Source of the DNA: an uncultured Lachnospiraceae bacterium
GTDB lineage: Bacteria > Bacillota > Clostridia > Lachnospirales > Lachnospiraceae
Length of the DNA: 38,206 bases
Reading direction: 5' to 3'
Assembly (NCBI GenBank): GCA_949738465.1
Contig: CATJBQ010000123.1
Coordinates: 1 to 38,206, forward strand
Shown: positions 8,038 through 17,076 of the stretch, piece after piece
Layout of the letters: each line of letters opens with the position of its first letter
How positions within the stretch are numbered: the first letter of the stretch is position 1
Translations under genes and position numbers: made by a program
The notes under the pieces: model-generated
Database searches by the model: none
Told to the model about the DNA's origin: nothing
Seen by the model: the letters and a program-made list of their open reading frames with translations, nothing else

Positions 8038-8066
8038 TTGCAGTTGCAGGGAAAAAATATTATAAT
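8038..8066 (+). promoter_or_regulatory. Promoter of the SNF2 helicase cluster
   Basis: TTGCAG (8038-8043) and a perfect TATAAT (8061-8066) are 17 bp apart, with a predicted start near 8073, 44 nt before the GTG start codon. Confidence 0.75.
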
Positions 8067-8116
8067 GATAGACAGTATTTCAGGAAAGGATTCTGGGAGA
8101 GCAGGAGGATAGAAGG

Positions 8117-11100
8117 GTGCTGACAATACAGGAGATTCGTGGGAATTGTGTGGGCCAGACTTTCAACCGGGGCAAGGAGATCTATGCGTCCGGAAAATAT
8201 AAGGATATCGACATTTATGAGGACGATATTTATGACAATATGGTAATCGACGGCGTGGTGATGGGAAGCGGCAGAAAGCAGTACGGAGTCAGAGTGGATG
8301 TGGACCCGGATACGGATACGATTGTGGATTACGAGTGCGAGTGCCCGGCGTATGAATCCTATTATGGCATGTGCAAGCATTGTGTGGCGCTGGCCCTGCT
8401 CTACCGGGAGAAGCAGAAGCTTGCGTTGCAGGCCGGCAGCATCAAGGGGCAGAATGAACCGGGCGGGAAGCTGCCCTTGAAGACGAAAACCACAGAAAGC
8501 CTGAAAACGATGATGGAAAAATACGCCAGGCAGGACAGGGGTTATCTGTTTGGCGGCTTTTATCATGAGGTGAAGCTGGAGCCGGAGCTTACCAGCTCTT
8601 ACCGGGGCTATGAGATAGAGTTTAAGATCGGCGTGCAGCGGATGTATGTCCTGAAAAATATTCCTAAGCTGATTTATGACGTGGAGCAGGGGAATGAGGT
8701 GGCTTACGGCAAGAACCTGTCCTTTATCCATGACCGGGCGGCCTTTACGGAGGAAGCTTTGGCCTGGATTGATGTGATGGGGGATATTTTTAAAGGAACT
8801 ACCGGGCAGGCGGATCTTAAGGTGTACAGCTATGGCGGAGATTACCGTTCTCTTATGCTGAAAAGCTATGGAATGGAACAGATACTGAACATGTGTTTGG
8901 ATAAAGAGATTGTTGTAGATCATGTCCGCCGGAGGGTGGTGGACGAGAATCCGAAGCTGGTACTGCATATTACGCCCCAGGTGGACAAGGGCGCCTTTTT
9001 GTCCATGGAAAAGACGGAGTATATCAAGGGGCACCGCCATTATTTTGCGGTGATGGAGGATAAGATCTGCCGGTGCAGCGAGGCGTTTTACCACCAGGTG
9101 TGGCCTCTGATCGATACGCTGGGAGCGGATGCAGAGCGTCGCTATCAGCAGGAGCCGCTGTACTTAAACCGCACGGACTACCAGGCTTTTTGCGGAAATG
9201 TGCTGCCCCGGATCACGCCCTATATAGAGCTGGATAACCAGGGGGTTTCCTTTGAGGAATATATGCCGAAGGAGGCGGAGTTCCAGATCTACTTAAGCCA
9301 GGCGGAGGAGGATCCGGCGACGATCCTGGCCAAGTGTGAGGCCTGCTACGGCACGGAGGCCTTCAACCTTTTGGAGGACATGGATCTGGGCAGCGATTAC
9401 CGGGATGCGGAGGCGGAAAGCGCCATGCGCCAGTTGATGAACCGCTATTTTAAGGTGGAGATCTGGGGAAAATCCGTGTGGTATTGCTGCCGGGAGGACG
9501 AGGATGTATACCGCCTGGTGGACGAGGGGATGGAGGAGCTTTCTGCCCACGCCCAGCTATTTGTGGATGAAAAATTAAAGGGTGTGCGGATTTTAAATAA
9601 TCCGGCCATGAGCATCGGCGTATCCTTAAGCGGCGACCTGCTGGAGCTGGATGTGGCGGTTCCGGATATGGATATGAACGAGGTTTACGATATTCTGTCG
9701 GCTTACCGGCGGCGGAAGAAGTATTACCGCCTAAAAAACGGTGATTTTATCAGCATTGAGGACAATGGGATGGCGATCCTGTCGGAGCTGTCCCAGGGGC
9801 TTGCCCTGTCCCGCCAGGAGCTGGCGGAGGGGAAGCTGAAGCTGCCAAAATACCGCACCAGCTATATTGATGCGGTGCTTAAGAACCATTCCGGGGAGGT
9901 GGAGATCAACCGGAACACTTCTTTTAAGCAGTTGATCCGCAATATGCGGGAGTATGCCGACAGCGATTTTGAGATACCCAAGGAGCTTCACGCGAAGCTT
10001 AGGGGCTACCAGAAGGATGGCTACCGCTGGCTGTGTACCCTGGCGGGCTGGGGTTTTGGCGGCATTCTGGCGGACGATATGGGCCTTGGAAAAACGGTGC
10101 AGATGCTGGCGTTTTTGCTGCGGGAGAAAAAGCATGCGCTGATTGTCTGTCCGGCGTCCCTGGTCTACAACTGGGCCAGCGAGGCGGCGCGGTTTGCGCC
10201 GGAGCTTCGGGTGGCGGTAATTGCAGGAACCGGGGATTCCCGCAAGAGCGAGCTTTTAGAGAGCGCGTCGGCCCATCTGGTGATTACCTCTTATGACCTG
10301 CTGAAGCGGGACATTGAGGAATACAGGGAGCAGATTTTTGATTATATGATTATTGATGAGGCGCAGTACATTAAAAATGCGGGGACCCAGGCGGCAAAAG
10401 CGGTGAAGGTCGTGCGCGCCGGTGTGCATTTTGCATTGACGGGAACGCCGATTGAGAACCGGCTGGGAGATTTGTGGAGCATTTTTGATTATGTGATGCC
10501 TGGATACCTGTACGAATATCCGCGGTTTAAGGGGGAGATCGAGCAGCCGGTGGTCCAGTCCTCTGACGATATTGCCCTGGAGCGCCTGCACCGGATGATC
10601 CAGCCCTTTATCCTCAGACGGAGAAAGCAGGATGTGCTGAAAGACTTGCCGGACAAGTTGGAGGAGGTTGTGTATACTCAGATAAAGCCGGAGCAGAAGC
10701 GGCTTTACGATGCCCATGTAAAACGGCTCCAGGTGGAGCTGGCTGGCCAGAGCGAGGAGGAGTTCAAGCGGGAGAGCATCAAATATCTGGCAGAGCTTAC
10801 CAAGCTGCGTCAGCTCTGCTGCGCACCCGAACTGATGTACGACAATTATACCGAGGGCAGCGGTAAGCTGGATACTTGTATGGAGCTTCTTTCAAATGCC
10901 ATTGAGGGAGAGCATAAGATTCTCCTGTTTTCCCAGTTTACCCAGATGCTGGAGCTGATTGGCGGGCAGTTGGAGCAGAGGGGCATCCGGTATCTGTATC
11001 TGTCGGGGAAGAATAGCAAGGGCCAGCGGCAGCAGATGGTGGAGCAGTTCCAGAACGGTGAGATTCCGGTATTTCTCATTTCCCTGAAGGCCGGCGGCAC

Positions 11101-11374
11101 CGGCCTGAACCTGACGGCGGCGGATATGGTGATCCACTTTGATCCCTGGTGGAATGTGGCGGCCCAGAACCAGGCTACGGACCGTACCCACCGGATCGGC
11201 CAGAAGCAGGTGGTGAACGTGATGAAGCTGGTGGCGAAGGATACCATTGAGGAGAAGATCATCAAGCTCCAGGAGAAGAAGGCCAGGCTGTCGGAGGATG
11301 TGATCGAGGGCAAGGGCGTGGCGGATGCCGCGTTGAGCCGTGAGGAATTGATTGAGATGCTGAAGGAGCGGTAA
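8117..11374 (+). CDS. SWIM zinc-finger SNF2-family helicase
   Basis: A 1085-residue ATP-dependent DNA translocase. Translation starts at a GTG with GGAGGA 7 bp before it. Near the N-terminus is a SWIM zinc finger with C74, C76, C86 and H88 (CxC-x9-CxH), a nucleic-acid or protein-binding module. A long middle region of unclear fold follows. The SNF2 ATPase occupies about 610-1085: Walker A DDMGLGKT (near 650-658), Walker B in the form DEAQ (near 746), an ALTGTPIENR motif III-type segment and C-terminal helicase motifs ending in THRIGQ (near 1020). All are intact. The first gene of a three-gene same-strand cluster, followed 26 bp later by the HTH-like protein. Related stand-alone helicases are widespread in Clostridia; the cellular role is not established. 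Confidence 0.93.
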   Translation: MLTIQEIRGNCVGQTFNRGKEIYASGKYKDIDIYEDDIYDNMVIDGVVMGSGRKQYGVRVDVDPDTDTIVDYECECPAYESYYGMCKHCVALALLYREKQKLALQAGSIKGQNEPGGKLPLKTKTTESLKTMMEKYARQDRGYLFGGFYHEVKLEPELTSSYRGYEIEFKIGVQRMYVLKNIPKLIYDVEQGNEVAYGKNLSFIHDRAAFTEEALAWIDVMGDIFKGTTGQADLKVYSYGGDYRSLMLKSYGMEQILNMCLDKEIVVDHVRRRVVDENPKLVLHITPQVDKGAFLSMEKTEYIKGHRHYFAVMEDKICRCSEAFYHQVWPLIDTLGADAERRYQQEPLYLNRTDYQAFCGNVLPRITPYIELDNQGVSFEEYMPKEAEFQIYLSQAEEDPATILAKCEACYGTEAFNLLEDMDLGSDYRDAEAESAMRQLMNRYFKVEIWGKSVWYCCREDEDVYRLVDEGMEELSAHAQLFVDEKLKGVRILNNPAMSIGVSLSGDLLELDVAVPDMDMNEVYDILSAYRRRKKYYRLKNGDFISIEDNGMAILSELSQGLALSRQELAEGKLKLPKYRTSYIDAVLKNHSGEVEINRNTSFKQLIRNMREYADSDFEIPKELHAKLRGYQKDGYRWLCTLAGWGFGGILADDMGLGKTVQMLAFLLREKKHALIVCPASLVYNWASEAARFAPELRVAVIAGTGDSRKSELLESASAHLVITSYDLLKRDIEEYREQIFDYMIIDEAQYIKNAGTQAAKAVKVVRAGVHFALTGTPIENRLGDLWSIFDYVMPGYLYEYPRFKGEIEQPVVQSSDDIALERLHRMIQPFILRRRKQDVLKDLPDKLEEVVYTQIKPEQKRLYDAHVKRLQVELAGQSEEEFKRESIKYLAELTKLRQLCCAPELMYDNYTEGSGKLDTCMELLSNAIEGEHKILLFSQFTQMLELIGGQLEQRGIRYLYLSGKNSKGQRQQMVEQFQNGEIPVFLISLKAGGTGLNLTAADMVIHFDPWWNVAAQNQATDRTHRIGQKQVVNVMKLVAKDTIEEKIIKLQEKKARLSEDVIEGKGVADAALSREELIEMLKER

Positions 11375-11400
11375 CGGCAGGGAGATTGGGAGGCGGTAAG

Positions 11401-12006
11401 ATGGCAGAGCAGAGGCTTTTGGCTGCGGTGGCGGCATATTTGGAAAAATATTATCGGGAAGAGAAGTTGGAGGTTTTTGGGGCGCCGATGTGTCAGGCGG
11501 CCCCCGGGGCGCCCCGGAAGGCAGAACCGGAAGCAAGGCCAGGGGCGGCGGCCCCCGCGGCGCCCCGGAAGCTGGCGTCGCTGCCGCAGAAGACGGCTTT
11601 GCGGGCAGCGGCTCCGGCGAAGTCCGGGCGCAGGCAGCAGCTTGAGGATCTGCTTGAGAATATGGGGGAGAGCTTTACCCAGATGCTTTTGCGTCTGATC
11701 GATGAACGGGGCATGACGGATCCACAGGTGTACCATCGGGCCAATATTGACCGGAAGCTCTTTTCCAAAATCAGGAAAAACGTGCATTATTCCCCCAATA
11801 AACGGACGGTGGTTGCGCTGGCTCTCGCATTGGAACTGACGGTGGAGGAGACGGCTGAATTGTTGAAAACAGCAGGTTTTTCCCTCTCAAACAGTTCACG
11901 GGCGGATCTTATCATACGTTTTTCTTTGGAAAACCAGATTTATGACGTGATGCAGGTGAATGAGCTTCTGTTTCACTATGAGGAACCGCTGTTGGGGAGT
12001 GTGTAG
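11401..12006 (+). CDS. HTH-like protein with a Pro/Ala-rich linker
   Basis: I choose the ATG at 11401, which has GGGAGG 7 bp before it, rather than an in-frame TTG 15 bp upstream that would lie before the ribosome binding site; this gives 201 residues. Residues 1-30 form a charged helix. Residues ~30-80 are a low-complexity Ala/Pro/Arg linker with a duplicated segment (APRK repeated). The C-terminal ~120 residues form a compact domain with RANIDRKLFSKIRKN, a TVVALALALEL helix and an ending NELLFHYEEPLLGS. I recall this domain at the C-terminus of some macrodomain proteins and as a stand-alone XRE-like helix-turn-helix domain in Clostridia; DNA binding is inferred. It sits 26 bp after the helicase and is surely co-transcribed with it. 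Confidence 0.8.
   Translation: MAEQRLLAAVAAYLEKYYREEKLEVFGAPMCQAAPGAPRKAEPEARPGAAAPAAPRKLASLPQKTALRAAAPAKSGRRQQLEDLLENMGESFTQMLLRLIDERGMTDPQVYHRANIDRKLFSKIRKNVHYSPNKRTVVALALALELTVEETAELLKTAGFSLSNSSRADLIIRFSLENQIYDVMQVNELLFHYEEPLLGSV
11497..11571 (+). repeat. 51-bp-spaced direct repeat in the linker of the HTH-like gene
   Basis: A 24-bp GC-only-rich unit at 11497-11520 recurs with one mismatch at 11548-11571. The 51-bp spacing is 17 codons, so the linker is an in-frame tandem duplication coding for the Ala-Pro-Arg-Lys segments. Confidence 0.7.
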
Positions 12007-12022
12007 TGGGATGAAAAATGCA

Positions 12023-12071
12023 AGTTAACGTTACAACTTTTATCATTTTTTCAATTTTTGCAACGTTAACT
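12023..12071. repeat. Inverted repeat with 10-bp perfect arms before the vWA gene
   Basis: AGTTAACGTT (12023-12032) and AACGTTAACT (12062-12071) are perfect reverse complements with a 29-bp AT-rich gap. Each arm is itself nearly palindromic, which suggests protein binding sites rather than a terminator; no T run follows. A second hairpin, GTCGCC/GGCGAC (12087-12103), comes just after it. Confidence 0.6.
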
Positions 12072-12121
12072 ATGCTGTTTTGCTTTGTCGCCTGCGAGGC
12101 GACCATTTTGAAAAGGATTGC

Positions 12122-12130
12122 TGTTATACT
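12122..12130 (+). promoter_or_regulatory. Extended -10 promoter of the vWA gene
   Basis: TG-T-TATACT matches an extended -10 box; no good -35 is present. Predicted start near 12137, about 42 nt before the start codon. The two inverted repeats lie directly upstream, where a regulator could bind. Confidence 0.4.
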
Positions 12131-12178
12131 TCCATTAAAAGTAACAGAAAACAAACAGATCATATGGAGGTAGCAGAA

Positions 12179-12844
12179 ATGAAAAAGAATTTAACAGAAC
12201 TGGTGTTTATACTGGACCGCAGCGGTTCCATGTGCGGGCTGGAGCAGGATACCATCGGCGGCTTTAACGGGATGCTGAAAAAACAGCGGGGGCAGGCGGG
12301 CAGCGCCCATGTTACCACTGTGCTGTTTGACGATCAATACGAAAAGATCCATGACCGCTGTGACCTGGAGCAGGTAAAGGAACTGACGGAGGAAGATTAT
12401 TATGTGAGGGGCTGCACCGCCCTGCTGGATGCCCTGGGGCGTACCATTCATGAAATGGCCCAGGCACAGAAACAGCTTTCCAAGGAAGAACGGGCAAAAA
12501 AGGTGATCTTCGTCATCACCACCGACGGCATGGAAAATGCAAGTCGCCGGTATTCCAGGGAGCAGGTTCGGAAAATGATTGAAAAAAGGCAGAAGAAGCA
12601 TGGCTGGGAATTCCTGTTCCTTGGGGCCAATATGGATGCGGTGGCCGAAGCGGGAAGCCTGGGGATCCGGGCAGAACGGTCTGTCACATTCCGGAACGAC
12701 AGCCAGGGAATCAAGACCAATTACCAGGCCGTTGGGGCCGCACTGTGCAGGATGCGGTGCGCATCTCCACAGATGGCCCCCCTGGGAGCGGAGTGGAAGG
12801 AGGAAATTGAGGCGGATTTTAAAAGCAGAAATGCAAGACAATGA
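12179..12844 (+). CDS. von Willebrand factor A (TerY-like) domain protein
   Basis: A 221-residue soluble protein that is essentially one vWA domain. The start at 12179 is set by TGGAGG 8 bp upstream. The metal-ion-dependent adhesion site is complete: D13-x-S15-x-S17 in LDRSGSM, a Thr in RGCTALLDAL, and the Asp of VITTDGMEN. No signal peptide or membrane segment is present. It resembles TerY-type cytoplasmic vWA proteins, which act as scaffolds in stress and chemical-resistance complexes; that role is family knowledge, not shown here. It lies 172 bp after the HTH-like gene on the same strand but seems to have its own promoter. A strong bidirectional terminator closes it. Confidence 0.88.
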   Translation: MKKNLTELVFILDRSGSMCGLEQDTIGGFNGMLKKQRGQAGSAHVTTVLFDDQYEKIHDRCDLEQVKELTEEDYYVRGCTALLDALGRTIHEMAQAQKQLSKEERAKKVIFVITTDGMENASRRYSREQVRKMIEKRQKKHGWEFLFLGANMDAVAEAGSLGIRAERSVTFRNDSQGIKTNYQAVGAALCRMRCASPQMAPLGAEWKEEIEADFKSRNARQ

Positions 12845-12870
12845 TGGCGGTGCCAGATGAAAGCCTGCAA

Positions 12871-12905
12871 AAAAACGCGCCAGTCAGTGAAGCCGGCGCG
12901 TTTTT
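12871..12905. terminator. Bidirectional intrinsic terminator between convergent operons
   Basis: AAAAACGCGCC (12871-12881) and GGCGCGTTTTT (12895-12905) form an 11-bp perfect stem with T runs on both strands. It ends the vWA transcript on the plus strand and the ABC permease transcript on the minus strand. Confidence 0.93.
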
Positions 12906-12915
12906 AACGCACAAT

Positions 12916-15129
12916 CTACATCATCGTATCATCCCGGAGGACCTCCGCCAGACTGATTTTACGTACATTACGCCAGGCAAGGAAGTAGGCGAGGGCCACA
13001 AAAGCTACCAGAGCCAGCATAAAAAGGATGATGGGAACCAGGGGCGCCGCTGCCAGAAACTCCCCTACCGCCAGGTAGCTTGCTTTCAGCATATATCCGA
13101 CAGTAAGAACCGCCAGCGGAAGCGTAATTAAGATTGGCCGCCCGGCAATCACCAGCGCTTCGATACAGAACATTTTTTTCAGATTTTTCGGGGTCAGTCC
13201 GATGGACAGGTACCGTGCAAATTCCCGCTTCCGTTGGCGCACAAATCCAAGGGTATTGGAAAATACATTGCCGATTCCAATGATGGCCAGCAGGACGCAA
13301 AAGCCGCCCAGGGCTGCCATCATGCCCTGAATCTGCCGGTTGTTGGTTTCGTATTTCTGAATCCGGTTTTCCGATGCGATGGTGTGATTCTGGCCTGCAA
13401 TTTGATCGATCCTGCCCTGCAGATCATCCAGCTCCTCTAAGGCAGCCCCTTTACCGCTTCGGACACAAAGATAGCATTCCTCCTCCATGCCCTGGACCTG
13501 CGCCTTTATCTCCTTCCACAGGGAGGCCGGAAGAAAATGCACCAGCTCGTAAAAATCAAGCGTGGCATATTCTTCCCTTAAAGCAGGAACCTCCTGTGTG
13601 TAAGCCAGAACCGGAAGCTCTGCGGTGCTTTCCTCCTGGCCGGACTGCCGGAGAACGCTGACCGCCTGTTCCCCCTTTAGATAGGGCATAAAATCCGGGT
13701 GGCGGAAATCCGGGTTTGTCACGTCGCGGATCTGGTTGCGGACCACGGCGCCGTCAAGCCGGGGCGCTGCCCCGATCTGCTTGCAATAGGCCAGAAAGCT
13801 CTGGTCGTCAAGAATCACGAGGGGAGCATTCACCAGCCAGCCGTCCTCCGTCTGTGTGACGTAATTGCCGGATGCCTGGGAAAATCCGCCAAAGGCCTTC
13901 ATTTCTTCGCTGATCTCATCCCCGGTTATGATTCTTTTTGCATCCGCCTTCTGATAGGCAATGGCGCTGTTCACATCTTCCAGGGCCTGGATAGACCCGA
14001 TTTCGTCAAAATCCTCTACCGCTGTATCCTTAACGGTAACCATAATATCCCACACATTTTTGTACTTTTCAAAATAGGTTTCCTTTGTGCTGATTCCGGA
14101 AAGAGAAAAAAAGCACTGCATGATGGTAAAGGCCAGAAAGGAAACAATCAGGGACAGGGACGCTGTCCGTAGGGCTTTCCGCTGGGCCTTTAAGGCATTG
14201 CCGGCCAGCTCGCCCTCCACACCAAAGAAAAGAAAAAGCAAACGTGAGTTCTTCCTGCGTTTAAGCTGTAATTCACCGGTATTTTTCATGGCCTCCAGAG
14301 GCGTCAGCCGGCTTAATTTCCGGGCGGGGATCCAGGCGGAGATCAAAATGGTCATTACCGTCACAAGCAGCGTCAGCACGAAAACCAGCGGGTGATAGCC
14401 GGGAACCGCTTCATGGCGTCCTGGCATATTGCTTCCCAGGAGGGCATTGGACAGCTTTGTCAGCCCGATGCTGCCGGCAATGCCAAGCAGGTCCCCGGCC
14501 AGGACCGGCAGGGTGCAGAGGACGGCGGCTTCCTGCAAAAGACATGTCCGGATCTGTTTTGGTGTGGCCCCGATGCTGGAAAAAATACCAAACTGATGGA
14601 TCCTTGCGTTCATGGATACCGCAAAGGAATTGTGTATGATTACAATCAGCGCAAAGGACGCAAGCACCGTTACCACAAGAAACAGCGGAAAGACAAGCCT
14701 TGGGGCAGTATCCTCCTCACTGCGGATCAGATACATTGCCAGAAGCGGGTAATTATAAACGATGTTTTCCGAAGAAATACCGGCCAGGGCGGCAATGCGG
14801 GGCGTATCCTCAAGAACATGGCCGTAGCTGTTAAAATAAAGATCGATGACCGTTTCTGTTTCGCTGCTGAGTTCTTCGTTGACGACCACATCCTTAACGG
14901 TAGCGTAGTTTCGGATAGATTCAATGCTTTCCGGCTCCAGATCCCCCACCATCCGGCTCTGCCAGCCGCCATCCTCCAGTATGATCCGTTCCACCTCATA
15001 TTTCCATAAATTGTAGAACAGGCCGCACAGCAAAGAGAGCAGCAGGGCGGAGATAAACGCCGCCACCATAACGGACAGGCTGGAGGAACGATTGTTTTTG
15101 ATATAACCCGATGAATAATCTTTCCACAT
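12916..15129 (-). CDS. ABC transporter permease, MacB/FtsX type
   Basis: A 737-residue membrane permease. I place the start at the ATG at 15129 (MWKDYSSGY), preceded by GGAGG at 7 bp; a longer frame upstream overlaps the ATPase gene and is unlikely. It has an N-terminal transmembrane helix (SLSVMVAAFISALLLSLL), an extracellular domain of about 110 residues, an FtsX core of three helices with the GATPKQI loop, a second single helix, a large extracellular domain of about 230 residues and a second FtsX core (LSIGLTPKNLKK). This duplicated layout is typical of permeases that handle antimicrobial peptides or lipoproteins. It is the last gene of the minus-strand regulator-kinase-ATPase-permease operon and starts 4 bp after the ATPase stop. 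Confidence 0.9.
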   Translation of the reverse strand: MWKDYSSGYIKNNRSSSLSVMVAAFISALLLSLLCGLFYNLWKYEVERIILEDGGWQSRMVGDLEPESIESIRNYATVKDVVVNEELSSETETVIDLYFNSYGHVLEDTPRIAALAGISSENIVYNYPLLAMYLIRSEEDTAPRLVFPLFLVVTVLASFALIVIIHNSFAVSMNARIHQFGIFSSIGATPKQIRTCLLQEAAVLCTLPVLAGDLLGIAGSIGLTKLSNALLGSNMPGRHEAVPGYHPLVFVLTLLVTVMTILISAWIPARKLSRLTPLEAMKNTGELQLKRRKNSRLLFLFFGVEGELAGNALKAQRKALRTASLSLIVSFLAFTIMQCFFSLSGISTKETYFEKYKNVWDIMVTVKDTAVEDFDEIGSIQALEDVNSAIAYQKADAKRIITGDEISEEMKAFGGFSQASGNYVTQTEDGWLVNAPLVILDDQSFLAYCKQIGAAPRLDGAVVRNQIRDVTNPDFRHPDFMPYLKGEQAVSVLRQSGQEESTAELPVLAYTQEVPALREEYATLDFYELVHFLPASLWKEIKAQVQGMEEECYLCVRSGKGAALEELDDLQGRIDQIAGQNHTIASENRIQKYETNNRQIQGMMAALGGFCVLLAIIGIGNVFSNTLGFVRQRKREFARYLSIGLTPKNLKKMFCIEALVIAGRPILITLPLAVLTVGYMLKASYLAVGEFLAAAPLVPIILFMLALVAFVALAYFLAWRNVRKISLAEVLRDDTMM

Positions 15130-15133
15130 ATCC

Positions 15134-15814
15134 CTACCTCCGCCGTTCATCGCTGACGATCCGTCCATCCTCGATGGTAATGATGCGTTCCGCCTCCAGA
15201 GCAACCTTTTCATCATGGGTGATCAGTAAAATCGTCTGTTCCAGATTCCGGTTGGAAAGCTTCAGCATATCGATGATTTCTCTGGAATTCTTCTGATCCA
15301 GGTTCCCGGTGGGCTCGTCTGCCAGAAGCAGCGCCGGGCGGTAGATCAGCGAACGCGCAATGGCAGCCCGCTGCTGCTGTCCGCCGGACAGTTGGTTTGG
15401 CAGGGCTTCCAGCCGGTCAGAGATCCCAAGTGCGTTGACCACTTTTTCAAAATATTCCGGATTGGGTTTTTTCTTATCAAGGGCAAGGGGCATGAGAATA
15501 TTTTTCCGCACAGTCAGAGTGGGGATCAGGTTATAAAACTGATACACGATCCCCACCTTCCGGCGACGGAAAATAGCCGCCTGCGCCGGGTTTAACCTGG
15601 AAAGATCGGTTCCGTCAATGGTAACCGTGCCCTCTGTGGGCTTGTCTACACTGCCGAGAATGTGCAGTAAGGTAGACTTTCCGGAACCGGACGCCCCCAC
15701 AATTGCTACAAATTCTCCTTTGCTCACTGACAGGTTGATCTCCTGGAGCGCTGCCACCTGATGATCGCGGCTGCCATAGACCTTCCGGACGCCTTCACAT
15801 TTTAATAGTTCCAT
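15134..15814 (-). CDS. ABC transporter ATP-binding protein (MacB/LolD/BceA class)
   Basis: A 226-residue cytoplasmic ATPase. Motifs are complete: Walker A GASGSGKST (about 40-48), Q-loop in VYQFYNLIPTLT, signature LSGGQQQRAAIARSL, Walker B LLLADEPTGNLD and H-loop LLITHDEKV. The start is backed by AAAGGAGGA 8 bp upstream. The sequence is of the class that pairs with FtsX-like permeases, the gene directly after it. With the kinase and regulator upstream it forms a typical peptide-sensing and detoxification module of Firmicutes. Confidence 0.95.
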   Translation of the reverse strand: MELLKCEGVRKVYGSRDHQVAALQEINLSVSKGEFVAIVGASGSGKSTLLHILGSVDKPTEGTVTIDGTDLSRLNPAQAAIFRRRKVGIVYQFYNLIPTLTVRKNILMPLALDKKKPNPEYFEKVVNALGISDRLEALPNQLSGGQQQRAAIARSLIYRPALLLADEPTGNLDQKNSREIIDMLKLSNRNLEQTILLITHDEKVALEAERIITIEDGRIVSDERRR

Positions 15815-15864
15815 TTTAAGTATCCTCCTTTACAACTGCCATTATAGCAGACGGAAGTTACAAC

Positions 15865-17076
15865 TCAGTGACGATAGAAGCGGATTTCAAAAAGAGCGCC
15901 GCCGCCCGGTTTATTTTTGGCATGGATTGTTCCGTTCTGGCGCGCGATAATCTCTTTTGCAAGGGCCAGGCCGATCCCGATTCCGCCCTCGCCGGCATTT
16001 TTGCCCCGGTAGAACCGTTCAAAAAGATGCGCAAGATCTTCCTTTGCAAAGCCCTCTCCCTCATCCCAGATGAGAATTTCCGTATACAGGGGGTTTTGCG
16101 CGTAGGAACAATGGACCGTTTTTCCGCGGTTGTGCTCCATGCAGTTTTTCATCAGATTCATGACGGCCTCCATGGTCCAGTCCAGGTCGGCAAGGATCAT
16201 CATCCCGCCCAGCTCCGGAACCTCAATGGAAACGTCATAACTTTGGGCCAGCTCCTGGAGATTTTCGGCGGCAAGGACAAGGAGGGTAAACACATCTGTT
16301 TCATACTTTTGTAAAAGTATTGTTCCGGCGTCAACCCGGGATAATACGAGAAGGGCTTCCTCCAGATGGGTAAGCCGTGAAACCTGCTTTTCTATCTGTA
16401 TCAGATGACGGCGGTCGCTCTCCTGCTTCAGCATCTGGACAGACAGGGAGATGGCGGTGAGGGGAGTCTTGATCTGGTGGGCGATGTTGGACAGATTTTC
16501 CGCAAAATCATTTTTTGCCTGTACCGCCATATCGGATGTATGATAGAGCGCAGTCACCGTCTTGTAGATCTCGTCCTCCAGTTTTGAAAAATCATCCTCC
16601 CCGGAGACAGGACGAAGAACCGCTTTGCCGGTATTCACCTGTTCCAGATAAGCGGCCAGGGCCCGGATCCGTCTTGCTTCTTTTTTATTCCGGTACAAAA
16701 AGGTGGTAAGAAAAAGAGCGGCGCCGCTGAAAAAACCTGCCAGGATAAACAAAAGGCCGGGATTTTGAAAAGAATCCGGAAAATGCAAAGCATCCGGAAA
16801 AGCAGAAAAATCAGAGTGCCGGTAGCCCAGCCGGGCTAAAAGATCCGTCTCCACCGTTTTGTCCTCATTTTTGCCGGTATATTCCTTTAAGGCGGCAGAG
16901 ATGCGGTTCAGGGAGTCCGGTTCCTGCTCCAACAATTCCCCTAAGACCGCATTTAGGTGGTCATAGGGAAGCCGGCTGCAATAGCGCAAGGTAAGCGCGA
17001 CGGAAAATGTGGAGGCAATCAGGCTGACGGCCAGCACAAAGCCAATGGTAACGAAGCAGTTTTTCTGTCCATTCAT
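15865..17076 (-). CDS. Sensor histidine kinase of the ABC/antimicrobial-peptide module
   Basis: A 403-residue membrane kinase. Transmembrane helices lie near residues 9-29 and 106-127, enclosing an extracellular loop of about 75 residues. HisKA follows with His200 in SNIAHQIKTPLTAISL. The ATPase domain has an N box MNLMKNCMEH, a G1-like WDEGEGF (Glu in place of the usual Asn), an F box LFERFYRG and G2 GIGIGLALAKEI. Unlike BceS-type intramembrane kinases, which have almost no extracellular loop, this one has a real sensor loop. The gene overlaps the response regulator by 4 bp and lies 50 bp before the ATPase. Confidence 0.93.
   Translation of the reverse strand: MNGQKNCFVTIGFVLAVSLIASTFSVALTLRYCSRLPYDHLNAVLGELLEQEPDSLNRISAALKEYTGKNEDKTVETDLLARLGYRHSDFSAFPDALHFPDSFQNPGLLFILAGFFSGAALFLTTFLYRNKKEARRIRALAAYLEQVNTGKAVLRPVSGEDDFSKLEDEIYKTVTALYHTSDMAVQAKNDFAENLSNIAHQIKTPLTAISLSVQMLKQESDRRHLIQIEKQVSRLTHLEEALLVLSRVDAGTILLQKYETDVFTLLVLAAENLQELAQSYDVSIEVPELGGMMILADLDWTMEAVMNLMKNCMEHNRGKTVHCSYAQNPLYTEILIWDEGEGFAKEDLAHLFERFYRGKNAGEGGIGIGLALAKEIIARQNGTIHAKNKPGGGALFEIRFYRH

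Noticed and set aside
8060-9094. 344-codon minus-strand frame opposite the SNF2 helicase
   Set aside because: Antisense shadow of a clear helicase gene, rich in His/Leu/Arg as such shadows are, with no recognisable domain.
11386-11400. TTG start for the HTH-like gene
   Set aside because: The TTG lies before the ribosome binding site that serves the ATG at 11401.
10846-11787. 313-codon minus-strand frame across the helicase/HTH-like border
   Set aside because: Antisense to two real genes and without protein-like motifs.
15130-15216. Longer N-terminus for the ABC permease
   Set aside because: It would overlap the ATPase gene and lacks a ribosome binding site, while the ATG at 15129 has a good one.
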